Below, in pieces: positions 39,522 through 49,776 of a DNA stretch of 64,000 nucleotides (position 1 is its first letter; every line of letters begins with the position of its first letter). Location: NCBI GenBank assembly GCA_947501445.1, contig CANMVS010000009.1:1-64000 (forward strand), in the 5' to 3' direction. The DNA is from an uncultured Rhizobiaceae group bacterium. Lineage in GTDB: Bacteria; Pseudomonadota; Alphaproteobacteria; Rhizobiales; Rhizobiaceae. The position numbers and the translations under genes were made by a program. A model generated the notes under the pieces. It searched no databases. It saw only the letters and a list, made by a program, of their open reading frames with translations, and was not told the origin of the DNA.

Positions 39522-41627
39522 TTATCCAGCCCTTAATAATCGAATGGCTTCATCCCGGCGCCAGACATAAAGCAGCATGCGAAGTGCCTGTCCGCGTTCA
39601 GTTACGAGGTTTCCATCCATTTCCAGTATATAGCGCGCATCATCACGCGCAGTTTCCAGCAAATCCCCATGTGCCTGCAAATCGACCAGACGAAATCCCG
39701 GTGTACCCGATTGCCTGGTACCAAGAAGTTCTCCTTCCCCTCGCAATTTCAAATCTTCTTCAGCGATCCTGAAGCCGTCTTCACTATCGCGCATGATCGA
39801 CAAACGTGCCTTTCCAACGTCACTGAGCGGACCTTTGTAGAGCAAAATGCAGCTGGAAGCTTCATCCCCGCGGCCAACACGGCCACGCAGCTGATGCAGT
39901 TGGGCAAGTCCGAACCGCTCCGCATGTTCAATCACGATGATTGACGCATCGGGTACATCCACGCCAACTTCGATTACAGTCGTTGCCACAAGTACGCGCG
40001 TTTTGCCGGATTTGAAATCCTGCATGGCAGCTTCCTTTTCCGCACTGTTCATGCGGCCGTGCACAAGTCCGGCCAGGGCACCAAACACCCGACCCAGGTG
40101 TTCATGTCTTTGTTCCGCGGACATCAGATCAGACACTTCCGAATCTTCAACAAGCGGGCAAATCCAATAGGCTTTTTTGCCCCTTGATACCGCATCCCTC
40201 AACCGTTCAACCACATCGTCAATCCGATCCAACTCGAGTGTTGCCGTTTTGATCGGCAATCGTCCAGATGGCTTTTCGGTCAGACGTGAGACATCCATAT
40301 CACCAAAGGCTGAAAGGACCAGGGTTCTCGGTATGGGTGTTGCCGTCATGACCAACATATGTGGTGCTGATCCCTTGGCAGTCAGTCGAAGACGTTGGTG
40401 TACACCAAACCTGTGCTGCTCATCCACCACGGCAAGGAGCAGATCACTATAAACGACCGTGTCCTGAAACAATGCATGGGTGCCAATGATCATCTTGGTT
40501 TTACCAGAGGCAATACGTTCAAGAATGGCTTTTCGGTCCTTTGCCTTTGTTCGCCCGGTCAAAAGGTCAACACCAACGCCGGTCGCGGTCGCCATGGGTT
40601 CAATGGTGGCATAATGCTGTTGTGCCAAAATCTCAGTCGGCGCCATCAAAACGGATTGTCCATCCACCTCCGCACATGCAGCCATGGCAAACAAAGCCAC
40701 AGCGGTCTTGCCGGAGCCGACATCACCTTGAAGCAGGCGCAGCATCCTGTCCGGGCTCTCCATATCTCCAATGATGTCGCGAACAGCATTTTGCTGGCCA
40801 TCAGTCAGTCGAAAGGGCAAAATTGAAAGCAGTTGCGTACGCAGTTTTCCATTGCCGCGTACCGGTTTTCCCTGAAGTTTTCTGACTTTTTGGCGCACTA
40901 ACGCCAGTGAGAGCTGCCCGGCCAATAGTTCGTCATAGGCGAGACGACGACGGGCTGGAGCGTTTGGTTCCATGTCGGTTTCATCGCGGGGGGCGTGCAA
41001 AGCGCGCACAGCGGCAGCAAAATCCGGCATGCTTTGACGTTTGACAAAGGTTAAATCCAACCACTCGGGAAATTCAGGCATCGATTGCAGTGCTGTATCT
41101 ATCGCACGCTGCAGCAATTTTGGTGAAAGGCCTGCTGTCAGTGGATAAACCGGCTCAATCATCGGAAAATCTTCCGGGTTTGCCGCCAGTGCCATCCGGT
41201 CCGGATGGACCATGGATGCACGTCCGTTGAACCACTCCACCTTGCCACTGACCAAAACTTTTTCGCCCACCGGCAGCGCCCGCTCAAGCCAGTTTTGTTT
41301 GGCATGAAAAAAGGTCAATGCAATCTCGCCTGTCTCATCATGAGCCAGAATTTTGTATGGCACGTTGCTGCGCCCCCTTGGTGACGGCAAATGCTGGTCA
41401 ACATGCAGGTTTAGGGTAACCAATGAACGCTCAAGCGCGTGAGCGACACCCGGTTGATTACGGCGATCAATCAACCGATGCGGGGGTAAGAGCAGGAGAT
41501 CAACCGCTTTTGTTTCTTCTGCATTTTCACGCCCAAGCGCCCGTGCAATCAGTGCCGCGATTTTTGGCCCTATTCCCGTAAAGGAAGTTATTGTGACAAA
41601 CAGCGGGTCAAGTGAACTGGGACGCAT
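39522..41627 (-). CDS. recG: ATP-dependent DNA helicase RecG
   Basis: LQGDVGSGKTAVALFAM, VVDEQHRFGVHQR, HGRMNSAEKEAAMQDFKSGKTRVLVATTVIEVGVDVP. Confidence 0.96.
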   Translation of the reverse strand: MRPSSLDPLFVTITSFTGIGPKIAALIARALGRENAEETKAVDLLLLPPHRLIDRRNQPGVAHALERSLVTLNLHVDQHLPSPRGRSNVPYKILAHDETGEIALTFFHAKQNWLERALPVGEKVLVSGKVEWFNGRASMVHPDRMALAANPEDFPMIEPVYPLTAGLSPKLLQRAIDTALQSMPEFPEWLDLTFVKRQSMPDFAAAVRALHAPRDETDMEPNAPARRRLAYDELLAGQLSLALVRQKVRKLQGKPVRGNGKLRTQLLSILPFRLTDGQQNAVRDIIGDMESPDRMLRLLQGDVGSGKTAVALFAMAACAEVDGQSVLMAPTEILAQQHYATIEPMATATGVGVDLLTGRTKAKDRKAILERIASGKTKMIIGTHALFQDTVVYSDLLLAVVDEQHRFGVHQRLRLTAKGSAPHMLVMTATPIPRTLVLSAFGDMDVSRLTEKPSGRLPIKTATLELDRIDDVVERLRDAVSRGKKAYWICPLVEDSEVSDLMSAEQRHEHLGRVFGALAGLVHGRMNSAEKEAAMQDFKSGKTRVLVATTVIEVGVDVPDASIIVIEHAERFGLAQLHQLRGRVGRGDEASSCILLYKGPLSDVGKARLSIMRDSEDGFRIAEEDLKLRGEGELLGTRQSGTPGFRLVDLQAHGDLLETARDDARYILEMDGNLVTERGQALRMLLYVWRRDEAIRLLRAG

Positions 41628-41792
41628 ATTGTGTGTGTTTCCGATTAAAGGCGATTTGTGGTCAGGTGATTCAGCCCCGGCAGCCACCGATTTAGTGAAT
41701 AGCCAAGTATGATCCGCGAATCTGGTGCAATGCAAGGCTGACAATTGAAATTGTCTTCGCTATAGAAGCGCATCACCATCAGGATTATCTCC

Positions 41793-42074
41793 ATGACCGG
41801 CACAAAACGAACAAGCGCTGACCTCGATCCCAGACAGCGGCGCACATTGTTCCGCGCATGGCATCGCGGGATCCGTGAAATGGATCTCATTTTGGGCCAG
41901 TTTGCTGATGAAAATATCCATCTGTTGAATGATGAAGAGCTTTCTTTATTCGAGTCTCTTCTCGACGTTGATGACCGCGATATGATTCAATGGGTCACGG
42001 GAGAAATTCCAACGCCTGAAGCCTTCAATACGCCGCTGTTCCGACGAATCCGTGCGTACAAACAAAGTGACTGA
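41793..42074 (+). CDS. sdhE: FAD assembly factor SdhE (succinate dehydrogenase assembly factor 2)
   Basis: RTLFRAWHRGIREMDLILGQFAD RGxxE motif; immediately upstream of mfd. Confidence 0.92.
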   Translation: MTGTKRTSADLDPRQRRTLFRAWHRGIREMDLILGQFADENIHLLNDEELSLFESLLDVDDRDMIQWVTGEIPTPEAFNTPLFRRIRAYKQSD

Positions 42075-42076
42075 CA

Positions 42077-45000
42077 ATGCTGAAGCAACTTCAAGCTGAA
42101 CAGATATACAATGCGCGAACACCCGTTACCTTGGCCAATGTGCCAGCGGGTGGCGAGTCGCTTGTTCTGGCTGAAGCTGCCCGCAAAGGTGCCGCTGTTG
42201 CCTATATCCTGTCCGATGGGCAACGGATGAACGATGTTGCCCAAAATCTCGAATTCGTAGCACCCGAAATCCCGGTACTGATGCTGCCCGGTTGGGATTG
42301 TCTTCCCTATGACCGGGTATCACCAAGCGCCGATACGGCCGCGCAGCGTTTGTCTACGCTCAGCGCACTCATTGCCCATCACAAAAAGCAGCACCCCGCA
42401 ATAGTACTGATTTCCGTCAATGCTCTGCTGCAAAAAGTACCGCCGCGTTCGGTCATGTCAACGCTCGGGTTTCATGCCAGCGCCGGTAACAGCATCCGCA
42501 TGGATGACATAGCAAAACGACTGTCTTCCAATGGGTTTGAACGCGTATCGACTGTCCGGGAAGTCGGTGAGTACGCAATTCGCGGCGGTATTCTGGATGT
42601 ATTCGTTCCCGGTCATGAGGAACCGGTTCGACTCGATTTTTTTGGCGATACGCTCGAAAGCATTCGCAGTTTTGATCCTGCAAGCCAACGAACAACCCGG
42701 CAGGAAAGATCGCTCGAACTCAATCCGATGAGCGAAGTGACACTCAACGAAGAGACCATCAGCCGTTTTCGCAAGAACTACCTGTCGCTGTTTGGTGCGG
42801 CCAAACGTGAAGACGCGCTTTATCAGGCCATCAGCGATGGTCGCCGCTATGCCGGGATGGAACATTGGCTTCCTCTGTTTTACGAAAATCTCGAAACTGT
42901 GCTGGATTATCTGCCCGATTTTTCATTCTTTGCTGATCGCAGTGTTGTCGACGCTGCAACTGAGCGATACGCGCAAATTGAAGATCATTTCGAAGCCCGT
43001 GGCAGGTTTGCAGGGTCCGATGGGGGAGACCAATCGACGCCCTATAATCCGGTTCCAACTGATGCGTTATATCTGCAGCCGAACGTCGTATCGAATTCCC
43101 TGGATGTCTTGAACACGGTGAGCCTGTCACCCTTCATGGAAGAGGAATTTGGTGAACGCCGCGTCGTCAATCTGCAGGCACACCTTGGACCCCGATGGGC
43201 AAGTGCTGCAGAAGCTGCAGGAAATACACCAAACCGGGCCAATGTTTTTGATCAGGTTGTTACTCATATTGGTCAGAAGCGTGCAGGAGACAACAAGGTT
43301 GTCCTGACCGCCTGGACTGAAGGCTCACTGGACCGACTGCTGCAGGTTCTGAGCGAACATGGTCTGGAGCGTTTTCAACAGGTCAAATCACTTGATGAAG
43401 TTCAGACCCTGCAAAAGGGCGTTGTGGCAACTGCCATTCTCAATCTTGAGGCTGGTTTCGATATTGGCACACTAACGTTGATTGGCGAACAGGATATCCT
43501 TGGTGATCGCCTTGTGCGCAGAAGCCGCCGGAAGAAAAAAGGTGCGGATTTCATTACCGAGGTGGCCGGTCTGGAGGAGGGCGATATTGTCGTCCACGCA
43601 GAGCACGGTATTGGTAAGTTTCTGGGGTTGAAGACAATTGAGGCAGCTGGATCGGCCCATGCGTGTGTGGAGTTGCGTTACGCTGAACAGGCAAAGCTCT
43701 TTCTGCCGGTTGAAAACATTGAACTGCTCTCGCGATATGGATCGGATGCATCGGGAGCCGTATTGGACAAGCTTGGCGGTGTCGCATGGCAATCGCGCAA
43801 GGCAAAACTAAAAAAGCGGCTGCTGGATATCGCAGAAGGACTGATCCGAATTGCTGCAGAACGCATGACGCGCAGCGCGCCGATGCTCAACGTCCCCGAG
43901 GGGCTTTACGATGAGTTCGCCGCCAAATTCCCTTATGATGAAACTGAGGATCAGGCGAGTGCTATTGATCGGGTGATCGGAGACCTGGCAGAGGGGGTTC
44001 CGATGGACCGTCTTGTGTGTGGTGATGTTGGATTTGGCAAAACAGAAGTGGCCCTTCGTGCTGCGTTCATTGCAGCGATGAACGGTGTGCAGGTCGCGAT
44101 CGTCGTTCCAACAACCTTGTTAGCGCGTCAGCATTACAAGACCTTTAGCGATCGATTGCGTGGTTATCCGGTTCGTGTTCAGCAGGCCTCCCGTCTGGTT
44201 GGACAAAAAGAACTGACCTTGACCAAACAGGAACTTGCTGACGGAAAAACCGATATTGTCGTCGGCACGCACGCTCTGCTGGGCAAGTCGATCAGCTTTG
44301 CCAATCTTGGATTGCTCATCATCGATGAAGAGCAGCATTTTGGTGTAAAACACAAGGAACGTCTCAAGGATCTGAAATCGGATATCCATGTGTTGACGCT
44401 GTCTGCAACGCCGATACCGCGCACGTTGCAACTGGCGATGACGGGTGTTCGGGAGCTTTCGCTCATTACAACGCCACCCGTGGATCGGTTGGCTGTTCGC
44501 ACCTTCATTTCTCCTTTTGATCCGCTGGTAATTCGGGAAACGCTGCTGCGGGAACATTTTCGTGGTGGTCAGAGTTTTTATGTCTGCCCGCGCGTTTCTG
44601 ATCTGGCTGATGTTCATGCCTTTTTGGAATCCGATGTGCCGGAACTCAAAGTGGCCATCGCTCACGGGCAAATGCCTGCCGGACAACTCGATGACATTAT
44701 GAATGCATTTTATGATGGTCAGTACGACGTTCTATTGTCGACAACCATTGTTGAATCCGGTCTGGATGTGCCTTCAGCCAACACGTTGATCGTTCATCGC
44801 GCCGATATGTTCGGGCTTGCACAACTGTATCAGTTACGTGGCCGGGTTGGGCGTTCGAAGGTACGCGCATTTGCGCTCTTCACGTTGCCGGTCAATCGGA
44901 TATTGACGACCACCGCCGATCGCCGGTTGAAAGTGCTTCAGTCGCTTGACACATTGGGTGCCGGTTTCCAACTGGCGAGCCATGATCTTGATATTCGTGG

Positions 45001-45580
45001 GGCCGGTAATCTATTGGGTGAAGAACAGTCCGGCCATATCAAGGAGGTGGGATTTGAGCTCTATCAGCATATGCTTGAGGAGGCCGTGGCCGAGCTCAAG
45101 GGTGAGGATGAAGTTCTGGACACCGGCTGGTCACCGCAGATTGCCGTTGGTACCTCGGTTATGATTCCGGATGCCTATGTACCCGATCTGCACCTGCGGC
45201 TTGGCCTGTACAGGCGCCTTGGGGACCTGACAACACCGGAAGAAATCGATGCGTTTGGTGCCGAGTTGATTGATCGTTTCGGCTCATTGCCGACAGAGGT
45301 CGAACACCTGTTGAAAATTGTCTATGTCAAATCACTGTGCCGTACGGCGAATGTGTCCAAACTCGATGCCGGACCAAAAGGCGTCGTGGTGCATTTCAGA
45401 AACGGAGAGTTTCCAAATCCGGCCGGGCTGGTAGCCCATCTTTCAACACAGGGTTCATTGTCGAAAATTCGGCCGGACCAAAGTATTTTGTTTATTCGCA
45501 ATCTGCCGGATGCCGAAAAGCGCCTGGGTGCTGCTGCAGTGATAATGAACCAATTGGCGCAGATCGCCACTGCCCATTAG
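42077..45580 (+). CDS. mfd: Transcription-repair coupling factor
   Basis: 1167 aa; LVCGDVGFGKTEVALRAAF; LLIIDEEQHFGVKHKERLK; GAGNLLGEEQSGHIKEVG. Confidence 0.97.
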   Translation: MLKQLQAEQIYNARTPVTLANVPAGGESLVLAEAARKGAAVAYILSDGQRMNDVAQNLEFVAPEIPVLMLPGWDCLPYDRVSPSADTAAQRLSTLSALIAHHKKQHPAIVLISVNALLQKVPPRSVMSTLGFHASAGNSIRMDDIAKRLSSNGFERVSTVREVGEYAIRGGILDVFVPGHEEPVRLDFFGDTLESIRSFDPASQRTTRQERSLELNPMSEVTLNEETISRFRKNYLSLFGAAKREDALYQAISDGRRYAGMEHWLPLFYENLETVLDYLPDFSFFADRSVVDAATERYAQIEDHFEARGRFAGSDGGDQSTPYNPVPTDALYLQPNVVSNSLDVLNTVSLSPFMEEEFGERRVVNLQAHLGPRWASAAEAAGNTPNRANVFDQVVTHIGQKRAGDNKVVLTAWTEGSLDRLLQVLSEHGLERFQQVKSLDEVQTLQKGVVATAILNLEAGFDIGTLTLIGEQDILGDRLVRRSRRKKKGADFITEVAGLEEGDIVVHAEHGIGKFLGLKTIEAAGSAHACVELRYAEQAKLFLPVENIELLSRYGSDASGAVLDKLGGVAWQSRKAKLKKRLLDIAEGLIRIAAERMTRSAPMLNVPEGLYDEFAAKFPYDETEDQASAIDRVIGDLAEGVPMDRLVCGDVGFGKTEVALRAAFIAAMNGVQVAIVVPTTLLARQHYKTFSDRLRGYPVRVQQASRLVGQKELTLTKQELADGKTDIVVGTHALLGKSISFANLGLLIIDEEQHFGVKHKERLKDLKSDIHVLTLSATPIPRTLQLAMTGVRELSLITTPPVDRLAVRTFISPFDPLVIRETLLREHFRGGQSFYVCPRVSDLADVHAFLESDVPELKVAIAHGQMPAGQLDDIMNAFYDGQYDVLLSTTIVESGLDVPSANTLIVHRADMFGLAQLYQLRGRVGRSKVRAFALFTLPVNRILTTTADRRLKVLQSLDTLGAGFQLASHDLDIRGAGNLLGEEQSGHIKEVGFELYQHMLEEAVAELKGEDEVLDTGWSPQIAVGTSVMIPDAYVPDLHLRLGLYRRLGDLTTPEEIDAFGAELIDRFGSLPTEVEHLLKIVYVKSLCRTANVSKLDAGPKGVVVHFRNGEFPNPAGLVAHLSTQGSLSKIRPDQSILFIRNLPDAEKRLGAAAVIMNQLAQIATAH

Positions 45581-45640
45581 ACCGGTCACGTTTTGTCAGA
45601 ATCGGGACCGCGGCGTCGGCCTTCGATTTTCTTGATTCAT
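45581..45640 (-). repeat. Dispersed repeat, degenerate/partial copy D
   Basis: ACCGGTCACGTTTTGTCAGAATCGGGACCGCGGCGTCGGCCTTCGATTTTCTTGATTCAT aligns with half of reverse-complemented copies A-C. Confidence 0.65.
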
Positions 45641-45681
45641 TTTCGCCAGCGATGCGATTTATTGGAAGCTATGCATAGCCA

Positions 45682-46353
45682 TCATGCCGGTGTGGCCGTC
45701 GCCGTTTCTTTTTCCTTGGCAAGATCACGGATCGCATTGGCCAGCACATCGGCAGATTGAGCTCCCATAACCGCATATTTGTTATCGAGAATGAAGCAGG
45801 GCACCCCGGTTACACCCATCGTCCGGGCGATCTCGATTTCCTGCTCTACCTCGCTGCGGTCCGCATCACCACACAACAAGGTTTCGGTGACAGCGCGGTC
45901 CATGCCAGCGCGTTCAGCTTCATCAAGCAAAACAGAATTATCGCCTATGTTTTTTCCTTCAACGAAGAACGCCTTGAACAGGCGTTCAACCAACCGGTCC
46001 TGAATGCCAGGCGCCTCGGATGCCGACCATCGGATAATCCGGTGTGCATCCAGCGTATTGGGTGATACGGCAATGGAATCAAAATCAAAGGGAATTTTTT
46101 CATCCAGACCAGCCTCTACGATGGCAGCGTAGGCGCGTTTGGCACCTTCCGAACCACCAAATTTTTCAGAGAGGTACAACTGGCGATCCTTGCCTTCTTT
46201 GGGAAGGGTTGAATCCAACTGGTAAGGGCGCCATCGAATATCAACCTGAAGGTCTTCGGGCAGGGCGCTCAAGGCATCCTCAAGCCGCCTTTTACCGATA
46301 TAGCACCACGGACACATAACATCAGAAACGATGTCAACATTAATGGCAGTCAT
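45682..46353 (-). CDS. DsbA-family / FrnE-like dithiol-disulfide oxidoreductase
   Basis: VDIVSDVMCPWCYIGKRRLEDAL; GVTGVPCFILDNKYAVMGAQ. Confidence 0.92.
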   Translation of the reverse strand: MTAINVDIVSDVMCPWCYIGKRRLEDALSALPEDLQVDIRWRPYQLDSTLPKEGKDRQLYLSEKFGGSEGAKRAYAAIVEAGLDEKIPFDFDSIAVSPNTLDAHRIIRWSASEAPGIQDRLVERLFKAFFVEGKNIGDNSVLLDEAERAGMDRAVTETLLCGDADRSEVEQEIEIARTMGVTGVPCFILDNKYAVMGAQSADVLANAIRDLAKEKETATATPA

Positions 46354-46414
46354 AATATTCTCCATGGATCTTTGTCACACGAACGGGTAGCGGACAATCA
46401 ACGCAAGTGGACTG

Positions 46415-48271
46415 TTATTGATTGAGGGACCCGTCCCACCAACTGGGTAAATCGTATCCATAAATGGGCGTCATGTCAGGATGTTCAAGGTTTGAGCGAT
46501 AGGCAACCCGCTGACCGGGTAAATAGTAGAGCGGGACGACGTATTGCCCGGATATCAGCACGCGATCAAAGGCACGCACCGCCGCATTGAAGTCCTCTTG
46601 TGATCGCGCGTCAAGCATTGCGGTTATCATCGCGTCTATGGCCGGCTCGGCTGTGCCTGCATAATTGAAGGTCCCCTCGACATCCCGTGATTGACTGCCC
46701 CACCGCCATAATTGTTCAGCACCAGGAGACAGGGATGCCGTATATCTTTTTATGATCAGGTCATAGTCATAAACATTGCTGCGCCTTTGATATTGAGCGT
46801 CATCGACGGTTCGAATGCTCATATCTATGCCAAGAGCTGCCAAATTGCGCTGATAGGCGAGCGCTATTTTTTCCTGTCCTTCATTTTGGGTCATCACCTC
46901 AAAGGTCAATGCCTGGCCAGAACGGTCCAAAAGCACACCGTCTTTTACGATATATCCTGCATCCTTCAGCAACAAAAAAGCAGCACGCTGCACCTTTCTG
47001 TCGCGACCACTGCCGTCTGTTTTGCTTGCATGATAAGTGCCATCCATGACCGCCGGGGAAACCGAATCCGGAAAATCCGCCAGTAGTTTTCTTTCCAGAT
47101 CATCAGCGGGTACGCCGATGGACGACAAAAATGAATTCTGAAAGTAACTCTCCGTGCGCTCATATGCGTCATCAAACAGGCTTCTGTTGACCCATTCAAA
47201 ATCGAATAGCATTGCCAGAGCCTGCCGCAATCTGACATCCTGAAATTTTTCCCGTCGGGTATTGAATACAAACCCGTACATGCCCGCAGGGGTCTTTTTC
47301 TCAAATAGAGCCTTGGTAATCGATCCATCCTGCACCGCCGGGAAATTGAAGGCCCGTTTCCAGCTCACCGGACTGCCTTCAGGATAGACATCAAATTCGC
47401 CCTTTTTGAACGCTTCAAATTGCGGGCCTGCCGACAGGAAATATTCAACACTGATTTCGTCAAAATTATCCATTCCGCGTTTGATAGGCAGATCTTTCGC
47501 CCAATAATCGTCGCGGCGAATAAAGGTGATTTTTTCACCGGGTTTCACACTGCCAATTCGATAGGGGCCAGATGTCACGGGTGGTGTGAAGGTTGTTTTA
47601 TCAAATTGGTCTACAGCAGTTGCATGTTTTGGAAGAACAGGGCTCAGACCAAGGATCAGCGGGATTTCACGTCCGGCGTCGGCGTCAAAGGTGAACCGAA
47701 CACTCAAGTCGCCGGTTTTCTTCATTTCCTTTACGTGATCCAGTCTGTTTGAGAATGGGGGACGACCTTTCTCTTTCAGCAGTTCGAATGTGAATATGAC
47801 GTCATCAGCCGTAACCGCCACGCCGTCAGACCAGCGCGCTTCGGGGTTGATGTTAAATTCTATAAAGCTGCGCTCTGCATCGGTCTTTATGGACTGTGCC
47901 AGCAGCCCATAAAGCGTAAATGCTTCATCACGTGAGCGCTGCATGAGGCTTTCGTAAGTCAGTCTTCCGTATTCCGTATCCCACATGCCACGCGCGGTTG
48001 TGCGCATGCTTTTGAGGATAAACGGATTGAGATTGTCAAAGGTGCCAACGACGCCATAGGCCATCTTGCCGCCTTTTGGTGCTTGCGGATTGGCATAGGG
48101 CAGATGGGTGAAATCTGCCGGAAGCGCCGGTTCACCATGCGATGCAATTGCATGCATAGGCATCTCTGCCAGGCCTGATGACATCCCAACTACGGTAAAA
48201 ATCGAGGCAACAATCAAACGATACAGGTGATGCATGACGGGCTTTCTCTTGATTCTGTTGAAAGGTAGCAT
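46415..48271 (-). CDS. Extracellular solute-binding protein family 5 (YejA-like), orphan (ORF extends to 48352)
   Basis: GTFDNLNPFILKSMRT; RWSDGVAVTADDVIFTFELLKEKG; RFTFD; no permease/ATPase adjacent. Confidence 0.92.
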   Translation of the reverse strand: MLPFNRIKRKPVMHHLYRLIVASIFTVVGMSSGLAEMPMHAIASHGEPALPADFTHLPYANPQAPKGGKMAYGVVGTFDNLNPFILKSMRTTARGMWDTEYGRLTYESLMQRSRDEAFTLYGLLAQSIKTDAERSFIEFNINPEARWSDGVAVTADDVIFTFELLKEKGRPPFSNRLDHVKEMKKTGDLSVRFTFDADAGREIPLILGLSPVLPKHATAVDQFDKTTFTPPVTSGPYRIGSVKPGEKITFIRRDDYWAKDLPIKRGMDNFDEISVEYFLSAGPQFEAFKKGEFDVYPEGSPVSWKRAFNFPAVQDGSITKALFEKKTPAGMYGFVFNTRREKFQDVRLRQALAMLFDFEWVNRSLFDDAYERTESYFQNSFLSSIGVPADDLERKLLADFPDSVSPAVMDGTYHASKTDGSGRDRKVQRAAFLLLKDAGYIVKDGVLLDRSGQALTFEVMTQNEGQEKIALAYQRNLAALGIDMSIRTVDDAQYQRRSNVYDYDLIIKRYTASLSPGAEQLWRWGSQSRDVEGTFNYAGTAEPAIDAMITAMLDARSQEDFNAAVRAFDRVLISGQYVVPLYYLPGQRVAYRSNLEHPDMTPIYGYDLPSWWDGSLNQ

Positions 48272-48564
48272 GATCACTGTCGTTTCCAACACACCGTGAT
48301 TGGGCTTTATATGTCCCATATTGCAGGAAATTTGGGCAAATTGAGGGTACAATTGTTCAAACAGGGTGACAGGAAGCTCGTTTGTGCTTAGACACTTTAA
48401 CAGCCTTGCAATGGCCGTAATTGCCGCACAGGGAATATGCGATTGTTTGCAGGTAATTGGAAATTCAAGGCCGCCTGTCGGTCTCGGTGCTCCGCATTCC
48501 AGTGGGGAATGTGTGATACCACAGCAACATGTGATCGTACGAAAGCCCAGGAGATAAAAGACGG

Positions 48565-49185
48565 ATGACTTTCAAGACTTCAAAAGTAGCAACAGTGGCG
48601 CTGGCAACATTGTTCGCTGGCACCGTATCTGTTTCGCTTACGGGCATGTCCCATGCGCAGGCACCGGGTCCGGGCTGGTACAAGGTTTGCACCAAACAGG
48701 AAGATAATGATGTTTGTGTCGTACAGAACATCACAACCGCTTCAACCGGGCAGCTACTGACTGCTGTCGGATTGATCGTTGTTGAAGGTAAGGTCAACAA
48801 TAAGATTTTGCAGGTATCTGTCCCCTCGGCCCGTACAATCCCACCGGGTGTGAATATGCAGATTGACGGTGGTAAAGCGCAGCGTGTCCCCTTTTCTGTG
48901 TGCATGCCTGACAAATGCGTGGCGCAGGTACCATTGACCGACGCCATCATTGATTCATTCAAACGCGGTGGGGAAGTGGTCTTCACGTCGGTAAATTTTC
49001 AGCGCGCACCAAATCCGATCAAGATATCACTCAGCGGCTTCACTGACGCTTTTGACGGCAAGCCGGTCGCACAGTCCGAGTTGCAGGAGCGTCAGCGGTT
49101 GCTCCAGGAAGAAATGCAGCGCAAGGCACAAAGCGCCCGCGAAAAGCTGGAAGCTGCTCAGAAAAAAGCAAAAGAAACGCAGTAA
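48565..49185 (+). CDS. Invasion-associated locus B (IalB) family protein
   Basis: Signal peptide; WYKVCTKQEDNDVCVVQN; VPFSVCMPDKCVAQVPL. Confidence 0.88.
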   Translation: MTFKTSKVATVALATLFAGTVSVSLTGMSHAQAPGPGWYKVCTKQEDNDVCVVQNITTASTGQLLTAVGLIVVEGKVNNKILQVSVPSARTIPPGVNMQIDGGKAQRVPFSVCMPDKCVAQVPLTDAIIDSFKRGGEVVFTSVNFQRAPNPIKISLSGFTDAFDGKPVAQSELQERQRLLQEEMQRKAQSAREKLEAAQKKAKETQ

Positions 49186-49192
49186 TACGAAC

Positions 49193-49220
49193 AAAAGGCG
49201 CGGTTTGATCCGCGCCTTTT
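49193..49220 (+). terminator. Strong stem-loop AAAAGGCGCGG-tttgat-CCGCGCCTTTT (bidirectional-looking)
   Basis: 11-bp perfect stem just after ialB stop, A/T tracts on both sides. Confidence 0.85.
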
Positions 49221-49254
49221 CTGAACGTTTATAAAGTTCTCTTCAAAAATCCAG

Positions 49255-49587
49255 TTAATGTCCGGCTGGGCCCCTCAGACGGTACATACCTTCTTTTTGC
49301 CCCTCAAATATCTCTGATATTTGCGGATGTTGAACCGGTTGACCGCTTTCATCAGGCACAAGGTTTTGTTCCGATACATAGGCGATATAGTCGGTGTCTT
49401 CATTCTCGGCAAACATATGATAAAATGGCTGCTCCTTGTGCGGACGCACGTCTTCTGGAATAGCCTCATACCATTCGTCGGTGTTGTTAAAAACCGGGTC
49501 AACATCGAATATAACACCGCGAAAAGGATACACGCGATGCTTAACCGTTTGCCCAATTTGAAATTTAGCGGTACGGGTTCTTAGCAT
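49255..49587 (-). CDS. hspQ: Heat shock protein HspQ
   Basis: AKFQIGQTVKHRVYPFRGVIFDVDPVFNNTDEWYEAIPEDVRPHKEQPFYHMFAENEDT. Confidence 0.92.
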   Translation of the reverse strand: MLRTRTAKFQIGQTVKHRVYPFRGVIFDVDPVFNNTDEWYEAIPEDVRPHKEQPFYHMFAENEDTDYIAYVSEQNLVPDESGQPVQHPQISEIFEGQKEGMYRLRGPAGH

Positions 49588-49776
49588 TTTCTATGCCTCC
49601 TGAATTGTATTAGTAGAAGGAAAATGGCACCAAAATCAATGATTTTCGATAAAAATCAGTAACAATTTTGGGAATTGTGACTTTGCGGGCACGCTCAATT
49701 CGAGGTTGAATCCATCTAGTGGATTGAAAAATAACAGGTTTTGAATACATCGTGTATTTTATAGACGTATATATCA

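Noticed and set aside
49640-49658. Small inverted repeat TGATTTT-cgata-AAAATCA upstream of hspQ
   Set aside because: Short AT-rich palindrome expected by chance in a promoter-like region; no second line of evidence.
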